From positions 9,833,807-9,897,806 of the forward strand of contig NZ_AP023356.1 of assembly GCF_018324205.1 (NCBI RefSeq): a stretch of DNA of 64,000 nucleotides, read 5' to 3'. Position 1 is the first letter of the stretch; every line of letters begins with the position of its first letter. The notes below the pieces were generated by a model. The model did no database searches, was not told where the DNA came from, and saw nothing but the letters and a program-made list of their open reading frames with translations. This document shows positions 41,191-49,862 of the stretch, in pieces. Origin of the DNA: Actinoplanes ianthinogenes. Its GTDB lineage: Bacteria > Actinomycetota > Actinomycetes > Mycobacteriales > Micromonosporaceae. A program made the position numbers and the translations under genes.

Positions 41191-42578
41191 ATCTGCACCT
41201 GGAGCTGACCGGCGCCGGTGGTCGGCGGGCCCGGCTGATCCGGGCGCTGCGGGAGGCGATCCGGTCCGGGCGGCTGGCGCCCGGCACCCGCCTGCCGTCC
41301 TACCGGGTGCTCGCCGCCGACCTCGGCGTCGCCCGCAACACGGTGGCCGAGTCCTATGCCGAGCTGGTCGCGGAGGGGTGGCTGACCGCCCGGCAGGGCT
41401 CCGGAACACGGGTCGCGGCGCGGACCGCGGCGGCGCCGGTGGCGGACCGGCCCGCGGCGCGCTCGGAGCGCCGCCCGGTGCACGACCTGAAACCGAGCAC
41501 ACCGGACGCGTCCGCGTTCCCGCGCACGGCGTGGCTGGCCTCGGCGCGGCGGGCGCTGACCGCGGCGCCCAGCGAGGCGTTCGGGGTCGGCGACCCGCGC
41601 GGGCGGGTGGAGTTGCGCCAGGCGCTCGCGGATTACCTGAGCCGCGCCCGGGCGGTACGCGCCGATCCGGGCCACATCGTGGTCTGCGCCGGGTTCGCGC
41701 ACGCGTTGCGGCTGCTCAGCGCGGTGCTGCCGGAGACCGTCGCGGTGGAGTCGTACGGCCTGCCGTTCCACCGCGAGCTGCTCGCCGGGGCCGGCAAACG
41801 GACCGTTGCGCTGGACCTCGACGAGCACGGCGCGCGGGTCGCCGACCTGGGCGGGGCCGGGGCGGTGCTGCTCACGCCGGCCCATCAGTTCCCGACCGGC
41901 GGGCCGTTGCACGCGTCGCGGCGGGCCGCGGTCGTCGACTGGGCCCGGGACACCGGCGGGCTGATCCTGGAGGACGACTACGACGGCGAGTTCCGTTATG
42001 ACCGGCAGCCGATCGGCGCGCTGCAAGCCCTCGACCCGGAGCGGGTGGTCTACCTCGGATCGGCGAGCAAGAGCCTATCCCCGGCGCTGCGGCTGGGCTG
42101 GATGGTGCTGCCCGGCCGGCTGGTCGACCCGGTGCTGGCGGTGAAGGGGCCGCGGGAGTTCTGGTCGAGTGCCCTCGATCAGCTGACCCTCGCCGACTTC
42201 CTGGCCTGCGGGGCCTATGACCGGCACGTGCGCCGGATGCGGCAGAGCTATCGGCGGCGGCGGGACCAGCTGGTGGCGGCGGTCGAACCGGGGGTGCGGG
42301 TGACCGGGATCGCGGCGGGGCTGCATGCCGTACTGGAAATGGCGGACGGTGAGGAGAAGCGGGCCTTGGCCGCGGCCCGCGGTCTCGGTCTGGCGGTCGA
42401 CGGGCTGTCACCCTATCGGCATCCGGAGAGCGCGATGCCGACTCGCGACGGTCTGGTGGTGGGTTACGCGACGCCGCCGGAACACTCTTTCGCGGCTGCC
42501 CTCGACGCACTCCGGCAGATCGTCTCCGCGCTCCATCCGGCCGCGCCGCGACCCGGGGAGTCCTATGACATCAGGTAG
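41160..42578 (+). CDS. MocR-type regulator (GntR HTH fused to PLP aminotransferase fold)
   Basis: A 472-residue regulator. The GntR winged helix (residues 20-85) has LPSYRVLAADLGVARNTVAESYAEL, then a linker and an aminotransferase-fold domain with EDDYDGEFRYDR and GSASKSLSPALRLGW, the Lys that binds pyridoxal phosphate. It probably senses PLP or an amino compound. The GTG start at 41160 sits within candidate operator repeats. Its last 16 bases overlap the convergent hydrolase gene. Confidence 0.92.
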   Translation: MTESWVNSGDDLHLELTGAGGRRARLIRALREAIRSGRLAPGTRLPSYRVLAADLGVARNTVAESYAELVAEGWLTARQGSGTRVAARTAAAPVADRPAARSERRPVHDLKPSTPDASAFPRTAWLASARRALTAAPSEAFGVGDPRGRVELRQALADYLSRARAVRADPGHIVVCAGFAHALRLLSAVLPETVAVESYGLPFHRELLAGAGKRTVALDLDEHGARVADLGGAGAVLLTPAHQFPTGGPLHASRRAAVVDWARDTGGLILEDDYDGEFRYDRQPIGALQALDPERVVYLGSASKSLSPALRLGWMVLPGRLVDPVLAVKGPREFWSSALDQLTLADFLACGAYDRHVRRMRQSYRRRRDQLVAAVEPGVRVTGIAAGLHAVLEMADGEEKRALAAARGLGLAVDGLSPYRHPESAMPTRDGLVVGYATPPEHSFAAALDALRQIVSALHPAAPRPGESYDIR

Positions 42579-43189
42579 GCGGCCAGCTCGCGCGGGTGGC
42601 TCAGCGCCGGCGTGTGACCGCCATCGATCTCGTCGGGCGTGACGCCGAGCCGCTCCCGGGCGACCCGGCGCACGAAGTCCGGCGGCAGCAGCCGGTCGTC
42701 GCGGCAGAGCAGGACCCGGGTGGGTACGTCCGGCCAGGCGCGCAGCGGGGACGGCTCGCCCAGCCGGGTCTCGGACTGGCGGCGGCCGCGCTTCGTCGCC
42801 TCCGCGACCAGGTCCGGCGCGACGTCCTGATAGAACAGGTCGTCGAACTCGCCGGCCGGCTCGTACCCCGTGTTCGTCCAGTGGTCGGCGGGCGCCTCGC
42901 CCGGCGCCGGGATCATCGGGGCGACCAGGACGAGCTGATCGACCGGCAGCCGGGCGGCGACCAGCGGCGCGACGAACCCGCCGAGCGACTGTCCGACAAC
43001 GATCAGGTCCCGGTGGTCGCCGGCTGCCGCGACCACCGCATCCGCATAATCCGCCAGGCCCGCCGTGTCGTCGTCGCAGGGCAGGTCCGGCGCCACCGTC
43101 CGGTGGCCGTGCGCCCGCAACTCGGCCTCCACCAGGTGCCAATACCACCCGACGTCGCCGGCGCCATGAATCAGGACGAAGGTCGCCAT
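42563..43189 (-). CDS. Alpha/beta-hydrolase
   Basis: A 208-residue cytoplasmic hydrolase. LIHGAGDVGWYWHLV provides the oxyanion loop, the nucleophile Ser68 lies in VVGQSLGGFVAP, VLLCRDDRLLPP holds the Asp, and IDGGHTPALSHP the His, so the triad is complete. It resembles the EstA/salicylate-esterase-like branch of small actinobacterial hydrolases. It is convergent with, and overlaps, the MocR gene. Substrate unknown. Confidence 0.88.
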   Translation of the reverse strand: MATFVLIHGAGDVGWYWHLVEAELRAHGHRTVAPDLPCDDDTAGLADYADAVVAAAGDHRDLIVVGQSLGGFVAPLVAARLPVDQLVLVAPMIPAPGEAPADHWTNTGYEPAGEFDDLFYQDVAPDLVAEATKRGRRQSETRLGEPSPLRAWPDVPTRVLLCRDDRLLPPDFVRRVARERLGVTPDEIDGGHTPALSHPRELAAYLMS

Positions 43190-43202
43190 GCCCCGAGAGT
43201 AG

Positions 43203-43847
43203 TCACCTCCCCAGGCCCGCCTCGCGCGCCTGAATGATCGCCTCGGCGCGGCCGGCCACCTGGAGCTTGGCGAAGATGGTGGAGACGTGGTTGCCGACCG
43301 TCTTCGGCGACAGGTCGAGCTGCCGGGCGATCTCCACGTTGGTCCGGTGCTGGGCGACCAGCGCCAGCACGTCCCGCTCCCGCTGGGTCAGCTGGGGAAA
43401 CGCGGCGAGCGGCCGGGCCGGCTCGCGGGCGAAGTAGTCGGCGATCCGGCGGGCGACGGCCGGGCCGAAGAGCGCCTCGCCGTCGGCGGCCGCCCGGATC
43501 GCACGGACCAGCTGCGCCCGCAGCGCGCCCTTGAGCACGTAACCGCGGGCACCGGCCCGCAGCGCGGCGAAGACCGAGTCGTCGTCCTCCAGCATGGTCA
43601 GGACCACGACGCCGATGTGCGGGGCGGCCGTGGTGATCTGCCGGGTGGCCTCGATGCCGTCCAGGCCCGGCATCTTCAGGTCCATCAGCACCACATCGGG
43701 TTGCAGCCGCAGCGCCGCCTCGACCGCGCCGCGCCCGTCCGGCGCCTCGCCGACCAGGACGATGTCGTCGGCCAGCGCGAACACGGCGCGCAGGCCGGCT
43801 CGGAACGGCTCGTGGTCGTCGGCGACCAGGACGCTAATCGGGTCCAT
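43203..43847 (-). CDS. NarL/LuxR-family response regulator
   Basis: A 214-residue two-component regulator. The receiver domain has the acidic pair ADDHE, the phospho-acceptor Asp56 in VVLMDLKMPG, the Thr in VVLTMLED and Lys in YVLKG. The C-terminal LuxR HTH is LTQRERDVLALVAQHRTNVE and then LSPKTVGNHVSTIFAKL. Its start overlaps the 3' end of the sensor kinase gene by 14 bases, which shows they form one system. Confidence 0.93.
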   Translation of the reverse strand: MDPISVLVADDHEPFRAGLRAVFALADDIVLVGEAPDGRGAVEAALRLQPDVVLMDLKMPGLDGIEATRQITTAAPHIGVVVLTMLEDDDSVFAALRAGARGYVLKGALRAQLVRAIRAAADGEALFGPAVARRIADYFAREPARPLAAFPQLTQRERDVLALVAQHRTNVEIARQLDLSPKTVGNHVSTIFAKLQVAGRAEAIIQAREAGLGR

Positions 43848-45858
43848 CGGCAGCCTCCGGGATCAGTGGCAGGCAGACCGCCACGTGGACGCCGCCCCCG
43901 GGGCGGGTCGTGACCGTGCACCGGCCGCCGAGCTCCTGCGCCCGCTCGCGCATCGACGTGCGGCCGACGCCGGGCGGGGCGCCGGTCAGGCCACGGCCGT
44001 CGTCGAGGATCTCGACCATGAGCAGCGGGCCGGCGGTGGTCAGGTGCACCTCGGCGTGGCGGGCGGCGGCATGGCGTACGACGTTGGTGAGGGCCTCGCG
44101 GACGATCGCGTAGGCGGCCACCTCGACCGCGGCGGGCAGGACCGGCACGTCGGTGGTGACGACGGCGACGCGTACCGAAGGCGCCAGGTCGGCCGCGGCC
44201 TGCCGGACCGCGCCGGCCAGCCCGAGCTCGTCCAGCGCCGGTGGCCGCAGGCCGCGGGCGATGCGCCGCACCTCGGCCACCGCGTCGGCGCCGCGGGCGA
44301 GCACCTCGGCCAGCAGCGACTCGGCCTGCTCCGGCCGGCGGCGCACCAGATCGTGCGCGGCCTCCACCTGCAACGCCTGGGCGGCCAGGGCCGGGCCCAG
44401 CCCGTCGTGCAGCTCCCTGCGCACCCGGCGGCGCTCCTCCTCGCGGGCGGCCACCAACCGCTCCCGGGAGGTCTGCAACTGGGCGGCGAGGTCCTCGGCC
44501 CGGCGGCGCAACCGGACCGTCTGCATCGCCGCGGCGGCCTGCCGGGCCAGGTCGTCCAGCAGCCGGCGATCGCGGGCGTCGAACGTCTCGCCCGGCGCCC
44601 GCGGCGCGACCAGGAGTGCGCCGAGCCGCTCACCGCCGTGGGTGAGCGGCAGGGTGACCGGGTCCGGCGCCGGGGTGCCGCTCGACGCCAGGGTCGCACC
44701 GCCGGGGGCGACGATCGCGACGTACGGCGACCGGATCGCCACCCGCGCCGAGCGGGCCAGCAGCGGCAGCACCTCCTCGGGCTCGGCGTTGTCCGCCAGC
44801 CGCCGGGCGAGCACGGTCAGCGCCACGTACGGATCGTCACGCTGCCCGTAGACGATCCGGTTGGCCCCGGCCTGCAACCGGCGCCGCACCGGTTCGACCA
44901 GGACCGCCACCACCACCGCGCCGAGCACGTCCACCGTCCGCCCGGTCCACGCCACCACGCCCGCGTAGACGGCGGTCAGCACCACGGTCAGCCCGCCGTA
45001 GACGATCGCCCGGTTCAGCACCGGGTCGAGATCCCACAGCCGGTGCCGCAGCACCGCCCGGGCGAGGGCGAGCGGAACCAGGCAGAAGAGCGCCCCGAGG
45101 GTGAACATGGTGAGCGCCGCGTAGAGCACCGTCCCGCGCGGCGACCGGAGGACCGCGAGGTGCCCGAGCAGCGCCACGACCGCGAAACCGCCGATCGCCA
45201 CGGCGAGGGCGGCGGCCACCCACTTCGTCTGCTGCCGCTGCGCCCGGGTGGAGACCCGCCGGTACCGGTACACCTGCGCGCCGACCCCACCGGCCACCCA
45301 GGCGAGTACGAGCAGCAGGTCGACGACCTCCGGGATGCGGATGCCGAAGGCCAGCAGGGTCTCGCTCACCACCACGTGCGCGGCCAGCACGGCGAACAGC
45401 CAGCCGGTCCAGCGCGGCACGAACCGCCCGTCCGGGAAGTAGAAGAGCAGGCCGAAGAAGCCGACGAAGGCCACGATGTCCAGTGCCTCCCCGGCCGCGG
45501 CCGGCACCGGTGGCCAGTCCGGGGCCGGCACGGTGTTCGGCCAGATCGTCCCGAAGGCGATCAGCACTCCGGCGACCAGCAGCGCAGTCCGGTCGCCCGG
45601 GCGGCGCAGCACGATCAGGACGCCGACGCCGAGGAAAACCGCCGCGACGACGGTGAGCCCACCGACCCAGGCGGTCGCGTAGGCGCTGGTCGTCAGGCCC
45701 CACGCGGCCAGGCCGGCCCGCATCGCCGCCGGGTTGTCCACCAGCGACGGATCCAGCGAGCCGGCCCGGCGGTAGGCCGAGGGCAGCGCGGCGGTGTAGG
45801 CGGCGAGGCCGAGGGCCGCCAGCGTGAGCAACGCCGTCCGGGCGGGGACGATCCGCAT
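43834..45858 (-). CDS. NarL-type sensor histidine kinase with long membrane domain
   Basis: A 674-residue membrane kinase. The N-terminal half has about ten hydrophobic segments. A GAF-like region (about 345-450) follows, then the HisKA_3 dimerisation helix RREEERRRVRRELHDGLGP-like with His484 in RRELHDGLGP, and an ATPase domain with EALTNVVRHAAA, DDGRGLTG and GVGRTSMRERA. It would sense an unknown signal in or through the membrane and phosphorylate the response regulator encoded next to it. Confidence 0.92.
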   Translation of the reverse strand: MRIVPARTALLTLAALGLAAYTAALPSAYRRAGSLDPSLVDNPAAMRAGLAAWGLTTSAYATAWVGGLTVVAAVFLGVGVLIVLRRPGDRTALLVAGVLIAFGTIWPNTVPAPDWPPVPAAAGEALDIVAFVGFFGLLFYFPDGRFVPRWTGWLFAVLAAHVVVSETLLAFGIRIPEVVDLLLVLAWVAGGVGAQVYRYRRVSTRAQRQQTKWVAAALAVAIGGFAVVALLGHLAVLRSPRGTVLYAALTMFTLGALFCLVPLALARAVLRHRLWDLDPVLNRAIVYGGLTVVLTAVYAGVVAWTGRTVDVLGAVVVAVLVEPVRRRLQAGANRIVYGQRDDPYVALTVLARRLADNAEPEEVLPLLARSARVAIRSPYVAIVAPGGATLASSGTPAPDPVTLPLTHGGERLGALLVAPRAPGETFDARDRRLLDDLARQAAAAMQTVRLRRRAEDLAAQLQTSRERLVAAREEERRRVRRELHDGLGPALAAQALQVEAAHDLVRRRPEQAESLLAEVLARGADAVAEVRRIARGLRPPALDELGLAGAVRQAAADLAPSVRVAVVTTDVPVLPAAVEVAAYAIVREALTNVVRHAAARHAEVHLTTAGPLLMVEILDDGRGLTGAPPGVGRTSMRERAQELGGRCTVTTRPGGGVHVAVCLPLIPEAADGPD

Positions 45859-45897
45859 CGCGACCCTCCTGTTCCGCTCCCGAGCGGGTCGCTGTCC

Positions 45898-46560
45898 TCA
45901 GTGTGCGGCTTCCGGCGTGTGCACGGCACCACCGATCGTCGCCGGTTGCTCGTCCGCGCCGAGGTGCACCCGCCCGGTGGCCATCAGCAGTCCGCAGCCG
46001 GCGACCACGGTCAGCAGCAGCGCGATCATCCAGGACTCCACCGTGGACAGGAACAGGATCGCGAGAGGCGCCACCGCGATCGTCCAGGACAGCGTCCGGG
46101 GAAAGACCCGGGCGCGGGCCATCGCGATGCCGAACAGCAGGAACCCGAGATTGAGCGCGACCAGCATGACCAGCACATAGACCAGGTACGCGGTGGCGAC
46201 CTCCTCGAGGGCGCCGTCGGCGGCCAGGGCGGCATTGCCGGGCCGGCCGTAGAGCGCCGGGGCCAGGTAGTCGTAGACCGGCTGCGACGCTACCTGCAGA
46301 CCGGCGACACCCAGGTAGAGCAGCACGAACGACACCGCGCCGAACCGGCCGGCGGCCCGGGCCTGCACGGCGTACCACGCCGGGAGCCCGAGCAGCAGAA
46401 GCAGACCACCGGCGATGCCGACGGTCCCGATCGCGGTCAGTGCCGGGTTGACCGTCTTCTGGTCCACGAAGTCGTGACCCACGGTGGCGAATGCGCTGAG
46501 CACACCCCCGGCGCACAGCGCGACGCCGCCGGCCCGGATCAGCCGGTCGATCGTTGTCAT
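45898..46560 (-). CDS. Hypothetical multi-pass membrane protein
   Basis: A 220-residue protein with about six transmembrane segments (for example ALTAIGTVGIAGGLLLLLGL and LVYVLVMLVALNLGFLLFGI). It looks like the small DUF4386-type membrane proteins of actinobacteria but is not firmly placed. GGAG lies upstream of the ATG. It sits 39 bases before the sensor kinase gene, so it may be co-transcribed and could be the sensed partner of the kinase. Confidence 0.75.
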   Translation of the reverse strand: MTTIDRLIRAGGVALCAGGVLSAFATVGHDFVDQKTVNPALTAIGTVGIAGGLLLLLGLPAWYAVQARAAGRFGAVSFVLLYLGVAGLQVASQPVYDYLAPALYGRPGNAALAADGALEEVATAYLVYVLVMLVALNLGFLLFGIAMARARVFPRTLSWTIAVAPLAILFLSTVESWMIALLLTVVAGCGLLMATGRVHLGADEQPATIGGAVHTPEAAH

Positions 46561-46633
46561 GGCTTTCTCCCTCCGTCTCGCATGATTGACGTCAGGATTC
46601 CGGCCCGATGTCCCGGGCGTCCCGAGACGATGT

Positions 46634-46671
46634 CCCGGCCGGCCCGGGAGAAATGTCCCAGGCCGGCCGGG
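46634..46671 (-). terminator. 11-bp GC hairpin after the lipase gene
   Basis: CCCGGCCGGCC at 46634-46644 pairs perfectly with 46661-46671 across a 16-base loop, just beyond the lipase stop codon. Three copies of ATGTCCC-(G/A)G occur in 46608-46661, two inside or beside the stem. Confidence 0.55.
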
Positions 46672-46683
46672 ATGATCGGCGGG

Positions 46684-48006
46684 CTACTGCTGCATCGGCA
46701 GGATCGCGCAGGTGGAGAGCGCGGGCAGGCCGGCCAGCCGGTAGCCGAGCCAGTCGATCGCGTCGCCCTGGTCGGTCAGCAGCGGCGCCAGGTGGTTGAC
46801 CAGCGGGCTGCCGGTGGCGGGCAGGTTGATCGGGGCGTAGACCACGTCGCCGCCGAGCTTGCACCAGTCCGCGGCCATCGTCCGGGCCTGCCCGTGCGCG
46901 ACCAGGTTGTCGTTCACCCCGGTGGCCACCCGGACGATCCCGGCGGGTTTCCGGGCGCCGATCCGCTGCGCGTCGATGAAGGAACGCAGGGCCGGTTCGG
47001 CCTTGATGACGGCCGCGAGAGATTGTCCGGTGGTCGTCCACGAGGAACTGTGTTTGCCGGCGTATCCGACAATCGCGTCACCCACACACATCGTCGAAAG
47101 ATCGGCGAGCGCTGCGCGTCCGGAATCGCTCAGGTATTTGTCCGCGACCGTTTTCAGGCTCGGCTCCGACTGCATGAATCCGCTCACCGACCAGCCCAGC
47201 GCGCCGACCAATTCCGTCCCGTCGATCGACGCGGTGACATCGGCCAGGTCAGCCGGCGGAGCACCGGCGTAGGTAGCTTTCAACCGCACGTCCGGCGCGT
47301 ATTCCGCCTGCAATTCCGCCGCCGAGGCGACCGCGCCGCCGCCCTGGCTGTATCCGTAGAATCCGACCGCGGATCTCGCGGTGAGCGAGGTGTCCGGCAG
47401 CGCCTTGGCGGCCCGCGCCGCGTCCAGCACCGCGTGCCCCTCGTCCACCCGGTTGACGTAGGTGTGCAGCCGATCCGTCGCGCCCAGTCCCGGATAGTCG
47501 GTCTGCACGACCGCGATGCCCTTGACGAGCATCCGGTAGATGGCCAGGATCTCGTAGCCGATCGACACCGTGGTCTGCCCGTCGTCCGCCCCGAGGATCA
47601 GGCCGCGTTGCAGGGCGAGCGAGGTGGAGCACTGGTCGCCCTGCCCCATCGTGCCGGGCGCGAGGACCACCAGCGGCCGCGGGCCGAGCCCGAGCCAGGG
47701 CGCGGCCGGCTCCAGGTAGGCGCCGGTCACCGCGACCGGCGCGCCGGTCGAGTCGGTGGACCGATACATGATCCGGGTCGCCCGGCCCGGCAGCGGAGAA
47801 TCGATGCCGGGCAGCGACAATGCCAGCGGTAACGGCTCGCTGCGAATCAGTGCGCCATTGTCCGCCGGCAGCGCCGCCGGCGGGTCGTAGAATGCGGGAA
47901 TCGTCACCCCACGCGAGGCGGCGGCCTGCGCCGCCGGCCCGCCGAAACCAACGCCGACAATGGTCGCGGCAATTATCGCAACAGCAATCCTCTTCCGTAC
48001 GGACAT
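46684..48006 (-). CDS. Secreted lipase (secretory lipase, LIP family)
   Basis: A 440-residue exported alpha/beta-hydrolase. The signal peptide ends AAQAA near residue 29. The nucleophile Ser220 lies in FYGYSQGGGAVAS. VVQTDYPGLGATDRLHTYVN and VATGVNDNLVAHGQA match the fungal-type secretory lipase family (PF03583). It probably hydrolyses lipids outside the cell. GGAGG lies eight bases upstream of the ATG. It has its own terminator at 46634-46671. Confidence 0.9.
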   Translation of the reverse strand: MSVRKRIAVAIIAATIVGVGFGGPAAQAAASRGVTIPAFYDPPAALPADNGALIRSEPLPLALSLPGIDSPLPGRATRIMYRSTDSTGAPVAVTGAYLEPAAPWLGLGPRPLVVLAPGTMGQGDQCSTSLALQRGLILGADDGQTTVSIGYEILAIYRMLVKGIAVVQTDYPGLGATDRLHTYVNRVDEGHAVLDAARAAKALPDTSLTARSAVGFYGYSQGGGAVASAAELQAEYAPDVRLKATYAGAPPADLADVTASIDGTELVGALGWSVSGFMQSEPSLKTVADKYLSDSGRAALADLSTMCVGDAIVGYAGKHSSSWTTTGQSLAAVIKAEPALRSFIDAQRIGARKPAGIVRVATGVNDNLVAHGQARTMAADWCKLGGDVVYAPINLPATGSPLVNHLAPLLTDQGDAIDWLGYRLAGLPALSTCAILPMQQ

Positions 48007-48129
48007 GTCCGTCCTCCAGCGATTCAGCGCGCGTTGCCACTCACCGCCATCGATGAGTCTCCGCGGTTACCGGAAGGTAACCAGCCGAACCGAGACATTC
48101 CAGAGGGACGAATTCTCACTCCGCCGAGA

Positions 48130-48753
48130 TCAGAAGGTGACGGCCTCGCCGAGGGGGATCCGGGCGTACTCGGTGTCCTCGTCCGCCATCCAGCCGTCGA
48201 AGTTGGCGAACCCGACATCCGTCGACAGTGCCCGGTCGTGGATCGGGAAGGTCCGCTCCGGCGCGATCGCCCGGGTCATCTCGATGGCCTCGCGGTGCCG
48301 TCCCCACGGCGCCGCGGCCGGCACGAGCAGGGTCGTCACCCGCCGGTCGGGCACGAAGTACGAGTCACCGGGGTGATAGATCCCCTCGATCACGTACCCG
48401 AGATTGGCACAGCCCGGCAGCCCGTCGATGATCTCCGCATGCCGGCCGCCGACCGCCGCCACCGAGAACCCACCGGCGCTGAACTCGTCGCCCGTCGCGA
48501 CCACGGTGATCGCCAGCCCGGCCTTCTCCGCGAGCTGACGGACCGGCTCCGGCGCGAACAGCCGGACCGGCCGACCGGCCGCCACCTGGGCGATCCGCGC
48601 CACGTCGACGTGGTCGTCGTGCTCGTGGGTGACCAGGATGTCGGTGACCCCGTCGAACGCCTCCGGCTCGGTCCAGACTCCCGGATCGATCAGCAGCCGC
48701 CGGTCCCCGTCCTCGATCCGGACACAGGCATGGGTGAATTTGACCAGTCGCAT
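48130..48753 (-). CDS. MBL-fold metal-dependent hydrolase (UlaG-like)
   Basis: A 207-residue cytoplasmic protein. It starts MRLVKFTHACVRIEDG and has the metal motif HEHDDH at residues 43-48, followed by HAEII, GYVIEGIYHPGDS and FPIHDRAL, the set found in L-ascorbate-6-phosphate lactonase-like proteins. It lies four bases after the ROK regulator gene, with AAGG inside the junction, so they are co-translated. Actual substrate unknown. Confidence 0.88.
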   Translation of the reverse strand: MRLVKFTHACVRIEDGDRRLLIDPGVWTEPEAFDGVTDILVTHEHDDHVDVARIAQVAAGRPVRLFAPEPVRQLAEKAGLAITVVATGDEFSAGGFSVAAVGGRHAEIIDGLPGCANLGYVIEGIYHPGDSYFVPDRRVTTLLVPAAAPWGRHREAIEMTRAIAPERTFPIHDRALSTDVGFANFDGWMADEDTEYARIPLGEAVTF

Positions 48754-48757
48754 CCCG

Positions 48758-49816
48758 TCACCTTACGGACGGGGCCGGAAGCCCGTACCGCGCGTTCAGC
48801 ACCTGCATGGCCGCCCCCGCCGCGATCGCGTCGGTGCCCAGCCCGGTCAGACTCACCTCGACGGTCAGCCAGTCGGCTCGCGGCACCTGGGTCCGCACCG
48901 CCTCCGCGACCGCCGCCCGATAGATCTCCCCGTGCCGCAGCAGATCCGCCCCGGCCAGCACGACATGCCCCAGATCCAGGGTCTGCAACAGATTCACCAC
49001 CCCGGTGCCGAGCACCGCCGCGGCCGCCGCCGGATCCGTGGCCCGATCGTGCACCGCCTCCAGGCAGCCGCGCCGCCCGCACACGCACAGCGGCCCGCCG
49101 AGCTGCACCACCGTGTGCCCGAACTCCCCGGCGTTGGTATGCGTCCCCCGATGGACCGCCCCGCCGAGCCACAACCCGGCACCGAGCCCGCTCTCCACCA
49201 TGATCAACGCCGCGTCCCGGAACGACGCACCTCGCCGCCACGCCTCCGCCGTCACCCCGGCCGTCACGTCCTTGTCCACCACGACCGGCAGCCCGAGCGC
49301 CTCCTCCGCCAGCGAGGCCAGCGGCACGTCGTGCCAGTGCCGCAGCCGATGCGCGTCCCGAACCGTCCCCCGAGCCTGGTCGAGCGGCCCGATCATCCCG
49401 ATCCCCACCCCGGTCAGCGGGTGCCCGGCGGACAGCTCGGCCACCCCCGCGGTCAGCTCCCGCAGCAACTGTGCGGGCGTGAAGTCCCCCGGCAGCGCGG
49501 TCACCGCCGACGCGTGCACCGCACCGGCCAGGTCGACCAGGACCAGCCGCAGCGCCCGCCGGCTCACGTGCGCCCCGACCGCCCACCGGCTCCCCGGCAC
49601 CAGCCGATAGACCGCGGCCGGTTTGCCGAGCGCCGGCCGCCGCACCCCGGCAGCCTCGATCACGCCCTCGCCGAGCAGCCGGGCCAGCACCTTGGACACC
49701 GCCTGCGGCGTCAGCCCGGTCGCCTCGGCGACCGTGCCGCGCTCGATCGTCGGCGCGCTCCGGGCCAGCTCGATGACCAGCGCCTCGTGGTAGTCCCGCA
49801 GGAAAGCCAGGTGCAC
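48758..49816 (-). CDS. ROK-family transcriptional regulator (NagC/XylR type)
   Basis: A 352-residue sugar-responsive repressor. The winged HTH is in residues 22-70 (TVAEATGLTPQAVSKVLARLL), followed by the ROK domain with a ligand loop, NAGEFGHTVV, and a zinc motif, CVCGRRGCLEA. It begins with a GTG. It is divergent from an MFS exporter across 46 bases and in operon with an MBL-fold enzyme. It probably regulates the MFS gene; the sugar is unknown. Confidence 0.92.
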   Translation of the reverse strand: MHLAFLRDYHEALVIELARSAPTIERGTVAEATGLTPQAVSKVLARLLGEGVIEAAGVRRPALGKPAAVYRLVPGSRWAVGAHVSRRALRLVLVDLAGAVHASAVTALPGDFTPAQLLRELTAGVAELSAGHPLTGVGIGMIGPLDQARGTVRDAHRLRHWHDVPLASLAEEALGLPVVVDKDVTAGVTAEAWRRGASFRDAALIMVESGLGAGLWLGGAVHRGTHTNAGEFGHTVVQLGGPLCVCGRRGCLEAVHDRATDPAAAAAVLGTGVVNLLQTLDLGHVVLAGADLLRHGEIYRAAVAEAVRTQVPRADWLTVEVSLTGLGTDAIAAGAAMQVLNARYGLPAPSVR

Positions 49817-49862
49817 AGGCTCACACTACTACTAACGAAACAGCGTTGCTAAAGTCCGCCGC

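Noticed and set aside
43594..47832. A 1412-codon open frame on the plus strand
   Set aside because: It lies antisense to the response regulator, sensor kinase, membrane protein and lipase, all of which have clear motifs.
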